A stretch of DNA of 42,706 bases, taken from assembly GCF_016887965.1 (NCBI RefSeq), contig NZ_JAFDVD010000023.1, forward strand, positions 1 to 42,706, read 5' to 3'. Under the pieces are notes generated by a model. The model saw only the letters and a program-made list of their open reading frames with translations, searched no databases and was not told the origin of the DNA. Position 1 is the stretch's first letter, and every line of letters begins with the position of its first letter. The position numbers and the translations under genes were made by a program. The DNA comes from Phycicoccus sonneratiae (lineage in GTDB: Bacteria > Actinomycetota > Actinomycetes > Actinomycetales > Dermatophilaceae). Shown piece by piece: positions 30,673 to 39,572 of the stretch.

Positions 30673-31464
30673 ATGGCGCTGATCGTGCTGACCTCCGCCT
30701 CCGGCTCACCGGGGGTGACCACCACCGCGCTGGCGCTGGTGCTGACCTGGCGCCGACCGGCGCTGCTGGTCGAGGCCGACCCGACCGGCGGGTCCGCGCT
30801 GCTGGCCGGGTACTTCCGCGGCCGGGCCGCACCGACGGACTCGCTGATCGACCTGGCCTTCGCGCACCGTGACGGCACCCTGCCCGAGGCGATCCCCGCG
30901 GTCACCATGCGCATCCCGGGCTCGGCCGCGACGCTGATCCCCGGAACCCGCGCCCACGGCCAGGCCCGCTCCCTGGCCTCGTTGTGGGAGCCGCTCGCGC
31001 AGGCGTTCAGCAGCCTGGACGCCGTGGGGCAGGACGTGATCGTCGACGCCGGCCGGCTCGGCCTGGACGGGTACCCGGAGCCGCTGCTGTACGCCGCGGA
31101 CCTGACCCTGCTGGTGACCCGCACCGACCTGGTCGCCCTGGCCGGGGCCAGGTCCTGGGCCGAGACCCTGCGCGGCGGGTTCGAGCAGCACGGCACCTCG
31201 ACCGGGTTCGCTCTGCTCACCGTCGGCGACGCCCGTCCGTATACCGCCCGTGAGGTCACCGACGTGCTGCAGGTGCCCGTGCTCGCGTCCGTGGCATGGG
31301 ACGAGCCCGCGGCCGCGGTGTTCTCCCACGGCCACGACGCCCCCCGCAACCTCGACCGGACCCGGCTGCTGCGCTCGTTGCGCTCGGCGCAGGACGCCAT
31401 CAGCACCCGCGTGGCCACCCTCCGGGAACCCCTGGCCGAACCGGAACCGGAGAAGACCCGATGA
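30673..31464 (+). CDS. CpaE/TadZ-like ParA-family protein with degenerate P-loop
   Basis: A 263-residue MinD/ParA-fold protein. The loop TSASGSPGVTTTALAL (7-22) replaces KGGVGKTT; both the signature Lys and the P-loop Lys are missing. LLVEADPTGGS (about 35-45) and VIVDAGRLG (about 125-133) keep the switch Asp residues. TadZ proteins mark the pole or site where the pilus machine assembles. Without a P-loop Lys it may bind but not hydrolyse ATP, or act as a static marker. The ATG of cpaF overlaps its stop. Confidence 0.87.
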   Translation: MALIVLTSASGSPGVTTTALALVLTWRRPALLVEADPTGGSALLAGYFRGRAAPTDSLIDLAFAHRDGTLPEAIPAVTMRIPGSAATLIPGTRAHGQARSLASLWEPLAQAFSSLDAVGQDVIVDAGRLGLDGYPEPLLYAADLTLLVTRTDLVALAGARSWAETLRGGFEQHGTSTGFALLTVGDARPYTAREVTDVLQVPVLASVAWDEPAAAVFSHGHDAPRNLDRTRLLRSLRSAQDAISTRVATLREPLAEPEPEKTR

Positions 31465-33029
31465 GCACCGACCACCCCACCAGCCCCGCACAAGCGGCGG
31501 CGGGCCCGGCACCGAGCGACCTACCGATCTTCGCCACCCCAGCAGTGCCGCAGCGGCCGGGCCGGGTCCGCGGCGCCTTCACCCTGACCCCCACCCCCGA
31601 GCCGACGTCCCCCGCGCAGGCACCTACACCGCAATCACCCGCGGAGGTGATGTTGCCGGTGGCGCGGGCGCTGCCGCGACCGTTCGCCGGGGATGTGGAC
31701 TGGGCCCTGGTCGCCTCGCTGCGCGGGCAGGCCTCCGACCGGCTGTCCGCCGCGATGGGGTCCGAGCGCGCCCACACCACCACCGCGCAGCAACGCGCCC
31801 GGGGCCGGGTCATCATCGGCGAGCTGCTCGAGACCGAAGCGGCCGAACGGATCGACGCGGGCGTGCCGACCTGGTCCGCCGCCGAGCAGGAGGCGTTGGC
31901 GGTCGCGGTCGATGACGCCCTGTTCGGGCTCGGCCGGCTGCAACCGCTCGTGGACGACGACCGGGTGGAGAACGTCATCATCACCGGGCACGACCAGGTC
32001 ACCCTCGAGCTGACCGACGGTCACCTGGTCCCGGGGCCGGCGGTCGCGGACAGCGACCAGGAGCTGATCGACTTCCTGGTCTTCCTGGCCTCGCGCAGCG
32101 AGGTCAACGCCCGCCCGTTCTCCGAGGCGCAGCCGCGGCTGCACCTGCGTCTGGACGGCGGCGCCCGCCTCGCCGCGGCGGCGTGGGTCACCCCGCGCCC
32201 GTCGGTGGTGATCCGCCGGCACCGGCTGCGGCAGGTCACCCTGGTCGACTTGGTCGACCTGGGCACCTTGTCGCAGGTCGCGGCGTCGTTCCTGTCCGCC
32301 GCGGTCAAGTCGCGCAAGAGCATCGTGGTCGCCGGCGCGCAGGGCGCCGGGAAGACCACCATGGTGCGGGCGTTGTGCGCCGAGATCCCGAAGCACGAGG
32401 CGATCGGCACCTTCGAGACCGAGTACGAGCTGCACCTGCACGAGCTGCCCGAGCAGCACCCGATCGTGTTCGCGTGGGAGGCACGCCCCGGCTCCGGCGA
32501 ACGCGGCCCGGACGGGCGCCAGGCCGGCGAGTTCACCTTGTCCGAGGCGCTGTTCGACTCGTTCCGGTTCAACCTCTCCCGGCAGATCGTCGGCGAGGTC
32601 CGCGGCCACGAGATCCTGGCCATGCTCAAGGCGATGGAGTCCGGGGCCGGGTCGATCTCCACCACCCACGCCGCCAGCGCCGAGGGCGCCATCGGCAAGC
32701 TGGTCACCTGCGCCATGGAGGCCGGCCCGCACGTCACCCACGACTACGCCATCCGCGCGATCGCGTCCGCGATCGACATCGTCGTCTTCGTCCACCTGGA
32801 CACTGCCCCTCACCGGGACGGGACTTGGCAGCGCAACCGGTGGGTCGGGGAGGTCATCACGGTCACCGGCGGCGAACGCGAGAAGGGGTACGCGCTGCAG
32901 CACGTGTTCCGCACGGCACCGGGGGAGCGGGTCGCGACCCCGCACGTCCTGGACGACTCCTACCGCGACCTGGCCCGGTACGGGTTCGACCTGGACGGGT
33001 ACCTGCGCGGCGGGCAGGCCGCGTCATGA
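31461..33029 (+). CDS. CpaF/TadA-type pilus assembly ATPase
   Basis: A 522-residue hexameric secretion ATPase. A disordered Pro-rich N-terminus (1 to about 70) precedes the N-terminal domain (about 110-250), which has LGRLQPLVDDDRVENVIITG, and the motor domain with Walker A AGAQGAGKTT (291-300), the FETEYELHL Asp/Glu box, the RQIVGEVRGHE Walker B region and STTHAASAEGA. It powers polymerisation of the Flp pilin from the cytoplasm. Overlaps both neighbours by ATGA. Confidence 0.93.
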   Translation: MSTDHPTSPAQAAAGPAPSDLPIFATPAVPQRPGRVRGAFTLTPTPEPTSPAQAPTPQSPAEVMLPVARALPRPFAGDVDWALVASLRGQASDRLSAAMGSERAHTTTAQQRARGRVIIGELLETEAAERIDAGVPTWSAAEQEALAVAVDDALFGLGRLQPLVDDDRVENVIITGHDQVTLELTDGHLVPGPAVADSDQELIDFLVFLASRSEVNARPFSEAQPRLHLRLDGGARLAAAAWVTPRPSVVIRRHRLRQVTLVDLVDLGTLSQVAASFLSAAVKSRKSIVVAGAQGAGKTTMVRALCAEIPKHEAIGTFETEYELHLHELPEQHPIVFAWEARPGSGERGPDGRQAGEFTLSEALFDSFRFNLSRQIVGEVRGHEILAMLKAMESGAGSISTTHAASAEGAIGKLVTCAMEAGPHVTHDYAIRAIASAIDIVVFVHLDTAPHRDGTWQRNRWVGEVITVTGGEREKGYALQHVFRTAPGERVATPHVLDDSYRDLARYGFDLDGYLRGGQAAS

Positions 33030-33895
33030 CCGCCCTGGTTCCCGCGGTCGCCGGCGCCCTGGTCGTCGCCGGGCTGATCGGGCTGCTCCACGGGCTGCGC
33101 CGGACACCACCCGCACCCTCCGCCCCCAAACCGAGGACCTCATCACGGCTGGGCCGGCTCGCGGCGGTGACACCGCGGACCCGGATGCTCCTGGTCGGCG
33201 GCGCCCTGAGCGGGCTGTTAGTCGCCGCGGTGACCGGGTGGTGGGTCGCGGTGCTGGTCCTGCCCGCGGCCGCGGCCGGGCTGCCGGTGCTGCTGACAGC
33301 ACCGCCGTCCGCGTCCCGGATCGGCCGGTTGGAGGCGATGGAGGAGTGGACCCGGGCCCTGTCCGGGGTGCTGACCGCAGGGATCGGGCTCGAGCAGGCG
33401 CTGCTGGCCACCCTGCGCTCCACCCCGGACTCGATGCGCCCCGAGGTCACCCGGCTGGTGTCGCGGCTGCGGGCCAGGTGGGGCACCGAGGACGCGCTGC
33501 GCGCGTTCGCCGACGACCTTAACGACGCCACCGGCGACGTCATCGCCGCCAACCTCATCCTCGGCGCCCGGCGCCGCGGTGCCGGACTGGCCAGCGTCCT
33601 GGACGGCCTGGCCGAGTCGGTGGCCGCGGACGTCCGGGCCCGCCGCGAGATCGAGGCCGACCGGGCCAAGCCGCGCGCCACCGCCCGCTGGGTCACCATC
33701 ATCACCGTCGCCGTCCTCGCGGTGCTGGCGGTCTCCGGCACCTACGTCGCCCCCTACGGCACTCCCCTCGGGCAGGTCCTGCTGGTGGTGCTGCTCGGGC
33801 TGTACGTCGCCACCCTGGTCTGGATGCGGTCCATGGCCGCCGGCCGCCCCCTGCCCCGCTTCATCGGGACCCCCGCCAGGCAGGCACACCCATGA
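33026..33895 (+). CDS. TadB-like pilus platform protein (T2SS F domain)
   Basis: A 289-residue inner-membrane protein. Helices lie at about 4-24, 54-72, 73-92 and two at the C-terminus (about 225-245, 253-273). The cytoplasmic T2SSF domain (about 100-220) has WTRALSGVLTAGIGLEQALLATL and LILGARRRGAGLASVLDGLAE. It should form the membrane platform with TadC and contact the CpaF ATPase. The start ATG overlaps the cpaF stop. Confidence 0.9.
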   Translation: MTALVPAVAGALVVAGLIGLLHGLRRTPPAPSAPKPRTSSRLGRLAAVTPRTRMLLVGGALSGLLVAAVTGWWVAVLVLPAAAAGLPVLLTAPPSASRIGRLEAMEEWTRALSGVLTAGIGLEQALLATLRSTPDSMRPEVTRLVSRLRARWGTEDALRAFADDLNDATGDVIAANLILGARRRGAGLASVLDGLAESVAADVRARREIEADRAKPRATARWVTIITVAVLAVLAVSGTYVAPYGTPLGQVLLVVLLGLYVATLVWMRSMAAGRPLPRFIGTPARQAHP

Positions 33896-34809
33896 CCCAC
33901 ACCACGTTCCAGCTCGTCGTCACGGCCGGGGCGCTGGTCGGGCTCGGCGTCGCGCTGCTGATCTGGCGGGTCGTGCCCGCCCAGCCCGACCTGCGCGACG
34001 CCCTGGACCGGCTCTCTCCCAGCCACACCCGACGCTCCCACGACGCCACCGTCGACACCCCTTCGGTGGATGCCACGCAGCGGCTGGGGATGTGGGGGAT
34101 CAAGACCCTCCCGGCCGGGCTGTGGGTCCGCACCCCCACCAGGGAGCTGGCGATCCTGCGCACACCGCTGTCGCGGTTCTACGGGCAGAAGATCCTCTAC
34201 GCCCTCCTCGGCCTGGTCATCCCGCCCCTGCTGACCATGCTGTTCAACACCTTCGACGCCGGACTGCCGGTGTACATCCCGGTGTTCGCCAGCATCGCCC
34301 TGGCCGCGGTGATGTTCTTCCTGCCGGACTACAACGCCCGCGACGACGCCCGCAAGGCCCGCGCCGAGTTCGCCCGCGCCCTGGGCGCGTACATCGACCT
34401 GGTCGCCCTGGAACGGCACAACGGCGCCGGCCCCCGCCAGGCCATGGAGACCGCCGCCACCATCGGCGACTCCTGGGTGTTCACCCGCCTGGTCGAAGAG
34501 CTCGCCCGCACCCGCTGGTCCGGGCTGACCCCATGGGAGGCGCTGCGCGTCCTGGCCGACGAGCTCGGCCTGCCCGAGCTGGACGACCTGGCCGACATCA
34601 TGCGCCTGTCCGGGGAGGAAGGCGCCCAGGTCTACGCCTCCCTGCGGGCCCGCTCCGCCGCGATGCGCACCGCCATGCTCAGCACCGAGAAGGCCCGAGC
34701 CAACGAGGTCGCAGAACGGATGACCATCCCGATGAGCCTGCTCGGCGTGATCTTCCTGGCCATCCTCGTCACCCCCGCCCTGCTCCGCGTGATCGGAGGC
34801 GCCACCTGA
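33892..34809 (+). CDS. TadC-like pilus platform protein (T2SS F domain)
   Basis: A 305-residue membrane protein with helices at about 8-26, 101-120, 126-142 and 280-300. The T2SSF domain (about 155-275) contains FARALGAYIDLVALERHNGAG and LRVLADELGLPELDDLADIMRLS followed by the Glu-rich GEEGAQVYASLR. It is the second half of the platform. Its stop is followed by the only sizeable intergenic gap (102 nt) within the Tad operon, before the pilin gene. Confidence 0.9.
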   Translation: MTHTTFQLVVTAGALVGLGVALLIWRVVPAQPDLRDALDRLSPSHTRRSHDATVDTPSVDATQRLGMWGIKTLPAGLWVRTPTRELAILRTPLSRFYGQKILYALLGLVIPPLLTMLFNTFDAGLPVYIPVFASIALAAVMFFLPDYNARDDARKARAEFARALGAYIDLVALERHNGAGPRQAMETAATIGDSWVFTRLVEELARTRWSGLTPWEALRVLADELGLPELDDLADIMRLSGEEGAQVYASLRARSAAMRTAMLSTEKARANEVAERMTIPMSLLGVIFLAILVTPALLRVIGGAT

Positions 34810-34831
34810 ACCGAATACCAGAAGCCCACCC

Positions 34832-34849
34832 CCGCGGCCTCTGCCGCGG
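34832..34849 (+). other. Short hairpin before the pilin gene
   Basis: CCGCGG arms (34832-34837 and 34844-34849) flank a 6-nt loop in the 102-nt gap between tadC and the pilin gene. It could be a processing or attenuation site that allows separate levels of pilin mRNA. A good AAGGGGGAAAC site precedes the pilin ATG. Confidence 0.35.
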
Positions 34850-34911
34850 AACTAAACCGGGCCGGACTGGCACCACGCCCGACCCGACCCACCAGTAAGG
34901 GGGAAACACCC

Positions 34912-35103
34912 ATGCACCACCTGGCTGCCGCACTGCACACCCTCGGTGTCCACCTGAGCGACACCGCCACCCGCCGCGCCCGCGAGCGCGGCTCAGTCAC
35001 CATCGAACAGGTCCTGTGGGCCGTCGCCGTGATCGCGATCGTCGGCATCGTCGTCCTCGCCGTGAAGACCTACGTCACCACCGAGGCCGCCAAGATCACC
35101 TGA
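34912..35103 (+). CDS. Flp-like pilin
   Basis: A 63-residue prepilin. A 28-residue charged leader ends RARERG, then S-V-T-I-E and the hydrophobic helix QVLWAVAVIAIVGIVVLAVK. The Glu at +5 after the Gly is the class IVb hallmark for processing and assembly. The short tail TYVTTEAAKIT is typical of a Flp major subunit. No prepilin peptidase is encoded in the Tad operon, so processing must be done by a host enzyme elsewhere. Confidence 0.87.
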   Translation: MHHLAAALHTLGVHLSDTATRRARERGSVTIEQVLWAVAVIAIVGIVVLAVKTYVTTEAAKIT

Positions 35104-35114
35104 CGCCACCCATC

Positions 35115-35528
35115 ATGCGACCGGCCACGGGACCGCGGCGACGACACCAGCGCGTGCCGGCGCGGGCCGAACGCGGCTCCACCTCCATCCAGATGGTGCT
35201 GCTCATGCCCGCCCTGTTCGCGGTCATGTTCCTGGGGATGCAGGCCGCGCTGTACTACCACGCCCGCGCCATCGCCCTGGCCTCCGCGCAGGAGGGCGCC
35301 CGCGCCGCCGGCGCGCAGGACGGCACCACCAGCGCCGGGATCGCCGCCGCCCGCGACTACCTGAGCGCGACAGCCGGTGACGCGCTGTCCGCCACCCGCG
35401 TCACCGGCTACCGCAGCACCACCACGGCAACCATCACCGTGCGCGGCACCCCACTGGCCGTCATCCCCGCCTGGGCGCCCCCGGTGGTCCAGTCAGCCAC
35501 GGTCACCGTCGAACGGATCACCCAATGA
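35115..35528 (+). CDS. TadE-like pseudopilin
   Basis: A 137-residue protein with a basic leader ending PARAERG and a helix STSIQMVLLMPALFAVMFLGMQ, followed by ALYYHARAIALASAQEGARAAG, the standard TadE/TadF region. The +5 Glu is replaced by Gln. The rest is a small beta-rich outside domain. TadE-family proteins initiate or tip the pilus. An upstream extension of this frame is rejected because it overlaps the pilin gene. Confidence 0.87.
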   Translation: MRPATGPRRRHQRVPARAERGSTSIQMVLLMPALFAVMFLGMQAALYYHARAIALASAQEGARAAGAQDGTTSAGIAAARDYLSATAGDALSATRVTGYRSTTTATITVRGTPLAVIPAWAPPVVQSATVTVERITQ

Positions 35529-35974
35529 CTGGGCACAGGCCGACCCGGCACCCGCGCCGGGGTGAGCACGGGTCTGCCGCGCTCGAAGCCGCGATCGGCC
35601 TGCCCGCGTTCCTGCTCTTCATCGCTCTCCTCCTGTTCGCCGGCCGGGTCGCGATCGCCACCCAGGCGGTCGACTCCGCCGCCGCCCAGGCCGCCCGCAC
35701 CGCCTCCATCGCCCGCACCCAAACCGTCGCCCAGAGCACCGCCCACGCCGCCGCCACCAGCACCCTGGCCGACCAGCACGTCAACTGCACTCGCACCACC
35801 GTGCGCCTTGACACCCGCGGCTTCACCGCACCGGTCGGGCAACCCGCCACGGTGACCGCCACCGTGACCTGCGCGGTCAACCTGGCCGACCTGGCCGTCC
35901 CCGGGATCCCCGGCACCCGCACCGTCACCGCGACCGCGTCCTCCCCGCTCGACACCTACCGGGAACGCCGATGA
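35525..35974 (+). CDS. TadE/TadF-like pseudopilin with Cys pair
   Basis: A 149-residue protein. The leader ends RRGEHG and is followed by S-A-A-L-E and AAIGLPAFLLFIALLLFAGR, keeping the +5 Glu. The outside domain has two cysteines (HVNCTRT and TVTCAVN) that could form a disulfide. The ATG overlaps the previous stop (ATGA). Confidence 0.87.
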   Translation: MTGHRPTRHPRRGEHGSAALEAAIGLPAFLLFIALLLFAGRVAIATQAVDSAAAQAARTASIARTQTVAQSTAHAAATSTLADQHVNCTRTTVRLDTRGFTAPVGQPATVTATVTCAVNLADLAVPGIPGTRTVTATASSPLDTYRERR

Positions 35975-36402
35975 CCCCCATGAGGGGCTGCCGTGACGAG
36001 CGTGGGTCGATCAGCCTGTGGCTGGTCACCACCGGGTTCACCATGATCGTCCTGGTCGGGCTGGCCATCGACCTCGGCGGCCAGGTCCACACCCAGCAAC
36101 GCGCCCACGCCGTCGCCGCCCAGGCCGCCCGCGTCGCCGGGCAACAGCTCCAACCCGGCCCCGCGATCCGCGGCGAAGGCACCACCGCCAGCCCCGCCCA
36201 GGCCGTCAAGGCCGCCCGGACCTACCTGACCGCCTCCGGCCTGACCGGCACCGTCCAGATCAGGGCAGGCAAGACCATCACCGTCGACACCCGCGACGTG
36301 TACGCCACCAAGTTCCTCGGCATCATCGGCATCACCTCGATGACCGTCACCGGACATGCCCAAGCCCGCATCACCCGATCCGTCGAAGGCGTCGAACAAT
36401 GA
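35971..36402 (+). CDS. TadG-like pilus assembly protein
   Basis: A 143-residue protein starting RDERGSISLWLVTTGFTMIVLVGLAIDLGGQV, the N-terminal helix of TadG-like proteins, followed by HTQQRAHAVAAQAARVAGQQL. The +5 position is Trp, so it may not be processed as a pilin. No von Willebrand domain is present, unlike large TadG. It overlaps both neighbours by ATGA. Confidence 0.87.
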   Translation: MTPMRGCRDERGSISLWLVTTGFTMIVLVGLAIDLGGQVHTQQRAHAVAAQAARVAGQQLQPGPAIRGEGTTASPAQAVKAARTYLTASGLTGTVQIRAGKTITVDTRDVYATKFLGIIGITSMTVTGHAQARITRSVEGVEQ

Positions 36403-39400
36403 CCACCACCCGCGCCCGGCTCACCGGCGCCGCCGCCGCCCTCCTCCTGATCGCTGTTGTGGCAGGAGTTCCGTTGGCGCTGTTGGGAATCGGTGCCAAC
36501 CCCATCCCCGACAGCCTCCCCAGCTGGGACCAGCTCCGCGGTGCGCTGACCAGCCCAGACGACGGCACCCTCGCCCTGGCCGCCATCACCATCGTCGGCT
36601 GGCTGGCCTGGGCCTTCCTCACCGCCGCCATCGCCCTGGAGGTCGCCTCCCGGCTGCGTCGGGTCCCCACCCCGCACCTGCGCGGGCTCGCGCTCCCGCA
36701 GGCCGCCGCCCGCGGCCTGGTCGGTTCCGCCGTCCTCCTCTTTGCCGCCGCACCCGCCATCACCAGCGCCCCCGCCGCGCACGCCGCAGTCGCGCACCGA
36801 ACTCCGGTCGCCTCCGAGTCGGCGGCAACCGGCACCCCCAGGGCCGTGCTTGCCGACCACGAGCGCGGCCATGACTCCCGGACGCACACCGTCACCTCAG
36901 GGGAGTCCCTGTGGTCCATCGCGCAGGACCAGCTCGGGTCCGGGTATCGCTGGACGCAGATCGCCGACCTCAACCCTGACACCGTCGGGAACCACCCGGA
37001 CCATCTCCGGCCCGGGACCGTCCTTCGGCTGCCCGACCCGAACACCACTGCGCCGCAGCGAACCTCGCACGGGCGGCACCTCTACGCGGTCCAGCGCGGG
37101 GACACCCTCAGCGGCATCGCCCAGGACCAGCTCGGCGACCCCGACCGCTACCCGGACATCTTCGCCGCCTCCCGGCGCACCGAACAGCCCGACGGGCGCC
37201 ACCTGACCGATCCCGACCTCATCCTCCCCGGGTGGACCCTCACCATCCCCGGCACCCAGCCTGACGAGGCCGGTGCGGTGCCGCCTCCCGCGCTGGGACC
37301 CACCCGCGCACCGGCCCGGCACCGGGCAACCCCGTCGACCCCCTCGGTCCCAACGACCCCGGCGGCAGCCGCGCCCACCCTGACTCCGGAGGCGCCCCAG
37401 CACAGTCAGACGGCCAGATCCGCCCCCGACGTCACGGAGACCGAGGTACAGGCGCCCGCACCGTGGCTGCTCGCCGGCCTCGTCGGCGGACCCGTCCTCG
37501 CCGGATCCCTGTGGATGCTGCTCCGACGTCGCCGCGCCGCCCAGTTCCGGCACCGCCGACCCGGCCGCACCATCGCCACCCCACCCCCGGCCCTGACGCC
37601 AGTCGAGAAGACCATCGCCACCCTCGGCCCCACCGAAGCACCCGCCCTCGAGCACCTCGACCAGGTCCTGCGCCGGCTCGCCACCGAACGCGCCGCCGCC
37701 GGCCAGCCGATGCCCTCCGTGGCAGCGGTCGAGCTTGCCCCCGACGCGATCACCCTCCACTTCGACACCCCAGCCGCTTTGCCGCAGCCGTGGACCGACC
37801 TCGGACAGCAGACCCGCTGGAGCATCCCCACCGACACCGGCGCCAGCACGATCGGCCCGCTCGCCCCGGACCAGCCCGCGCCCTACCCGCTGCTGGCCAC
37901 CATCGGCACCAGCGACACCGGACACACCTGGCTGCTCAACTACGAAGACCTCACCCTCACCCTCACCGGCGACCCCACCTACGCCGCCGACTACGCCCGC
38001 TACCTCGCCGCCGAGATCGCCTGCAACCCCTGGTCAAACACCGTCACCCTTGACTGCATCGGCGTCGCCACCGAGCTCGCCCCGCTCAACCCCACCCGGA
38101 TCCGCGCCCACCACATCAGCGGCGACCCCGCCGCCGACGTCCTCGCCGACGCCGTCAACACCATTGACCGCGCCAGAGCTCACGACCACGACGCCGTCAC
38201 CGCTAGAGCCGCCATGGCCGGAGCCGACACTTGGCCCGCCCGCCTCCTCCTCCTCGACGCCACCGCACCGGCCACCCCCGAACTGACCCAGCTCATCCGC
38301 CTCATCCATCAGCACCCCGGCGCCACCGGCACCAGCGTCGTCATCACCACCCCCGACACCACCCCCGAAGGGATCACCCTCGAGCTCACCCCCACCGGAC
38401 GCGCCCGCCTCCCGCACGCAGGGCTCGACCTGGTCGCCGTCGGCCTCACCCCCGACGAAGCCCACGGCTGCGCCGCCCTCATCGCCGCCAGCACCGACCT
38501 GCACGACGCACCCATGCCCGTCGACGACACCACCACCGACGGGTGGCGCTCCCTCACCGACGAAGCCGGCGCGCTACGTCAGGAGCTCACCCACCCGCGC
38601 AACACCCCACCCGGCCAGGAGACCGAGCCCACCAGCAGCCTCCTGCCAGCCCCGGACCAGGAGTACCTCGACGCCGCCGCCACCACCACCGAGGACCTCG
38701 CCACGCTCGCCCCCAACGTCCCCGCCAGACTGCGCAACACCCTTCACGACGCCGACGCCACCCTCGACGCCGACCTCGCCGCCTGGCGCGACGACGACTG
38801 CCCCCTGCCCCGGCTCACCCTCCTCGGACCGGTCGGGGCGCGCACCCGCGGCAAGGCCATCGCCGAACGCAAGGCCTACATGACCGCCGTCCTGGCGTAC
38901 CTCGCCACCAGGCCCCACGGAGCCACCCCCGACGAGCTGGCCGAAGCCATGGGGATCACCCCCGCCAAAGCCCGCGAGTACGCCCGCATCATCCGCGAGT
39001 GGCTCGGCACCAACCCCCGCACCGGCGACAAGCACCTCCCCGACGCCCGTCAGGCCCCAGCCGCAAAGACCCGCGGAGTCGGCGTCTACCAGGTGCAGGA
39101 CGTCCTCGTCGACGCCGATCTGTTCCGCCGGCTCCGCGCCCGCGGACAGACCCGCGGCACCGATGGCATCCCCGACCTCCTCGCCGCCCTCGACCTCGTC
39201 CAGGGCCAACCGTTCTCGCAACTCCGCCCCGGCGCCTGGACCTGGCTCTTCGAGGGCGAGCGCCTCGACCAACACCTGACCTGCGCCATCGTCGACGTCG
39301 CCCATCTCGTCACCACCCATTCCCTCCAGGTCGGCGACATCCCCACCGCCAGACGAGCAGCCGAGACCTCCGTCCTCGCAGCCCCATTCGAGGACACACC

Positions 39401-39572
39401 CCACCTCGACATCGCGCGCGTCACCCAGACGGAGGAACCAGAAGAAGCGCGGGATCTGCTCGTGAGCGGCATTCTGGACCGTGGCGACGACGGCGCTCCC
39501 GAAGATCTGCCGGCGCGAACGACCCGGATCCTGCATTCACGCGAGTGGGCATCCGACGAACGAGCAGGCTGA
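36399..39572 (+). CDS. LysM - transmembrane - BTAD-like multidomain protein
   Basis: A 1057-residue membrane protein closing the Tad operon. Helices lie at about 10-32, 58-82 and 105-125. Two LysM domains follow outside the membrane (about 162-212, HTVTSGESLWSIAQDQLG; about 227-285, YAVQRGDTLSGIAQDQLG), then a Pro/Thr linker and a helix at about 356-375 ending in RRRRA. The large cytoplasmic part ends with a winged-helix-like stretch (about 815-890, HGATPDELAEAMGITPAKAREYARIIREWLG) and a BTAD-like helical region (about 905-1010). It could sense peptidoglycan outside and signal inside. Whether it binds DNA is untested. Confidence 0.85.
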   Translation: MTTTRARLTGAAAALLLIAVVAGVPLALLGIGANPIPDSLPSWDQLRGALTSPDDGTLALAAITIVGWLAWAFLTAAIALEVASRLRRVPTPHLRGLALPQAAARGLVGSAVLLFAAAPAITSAPAAHAAVAHRTPVASESAATGTPRAVLADHERGHDSRTHTVTSGESLWSIAQDQLGSGYRWTQIADLNPDTVGNHPDHLRPGTVLRLPDPNTTAPQRTSHGRHLYAVQRGDTLSGIAQDQLGDPDRYPDIFAASRRTEQPDGRHLTDPDLILPGWTLTIPGTQPDEAGAVPPPALGPTRAPARHRATPSTPSVPTTPAAAAPTLTPEAPQHSQTARSAPDVTETEVQAPAPWLLAGLVGGPVLAGSLWMLLRRRRAAQFRHRRPGRTIATPPPALTPVEKTIATLGPTEAPALEHLDQVLRRLATERAAAGQPMPSVAAVELAPDAITLHFDTPAALPQPWTDLGQQTRWSIPTDTGASTIGPLAPDQPAPYPLLATIGTSDTGHTWLLNYEDLTLTLTGDPTYAADYARYLAAEIACNPWSNTVTLDCIGVATELAPLNPTRIRAHHISGDPAADVLADAVNTIDRARAHDHDAVTARAAMAGADTWPARLLLLDATAPATPELTQLIRLIHQHPGATGTSVVITTPDTTPEGITLELTPTGRARLPHAGLDLVAVGLTPDEAHGCAALIAASTDLHDAPMPVDDTTTDGWRSLTDEAGALRQELTHPRNTPPGQETEPTSSLLPAPDQEYLDAAATTTEDLATLAPNVPARLRNTLHDADATLDADLAAWRDDDCPLPRLTLLGPVGARTRGKAIAERKAYMTAVLAYLATRPHGATPDELAEAMGITPAKAREYARIIREWLGTNPRTGDKHLPDARQAPAAKTRGVGVYQVQDVLVDADLFRRLRARGQTRGTDGIPDLLAALDLVQGQPFSQLRPGAWTWLFEGERLDQHLTCAIVDVAHLVTTHSLQVGDIPTARRAAETSVLAAPFEDTPHLDIARVTQTEEPEEARDLLVSGILDRGDDGAPEDLPARTTRILHSREWASDERAG

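Noticed and set aside
35016-35114. N-terminal extension of the first TadE-like protein
   Set aside because: The extension is Arg/Asp/His-rich, overlaps the pilin gene in another frame, and the credible basic leader begins at ATG 35115.
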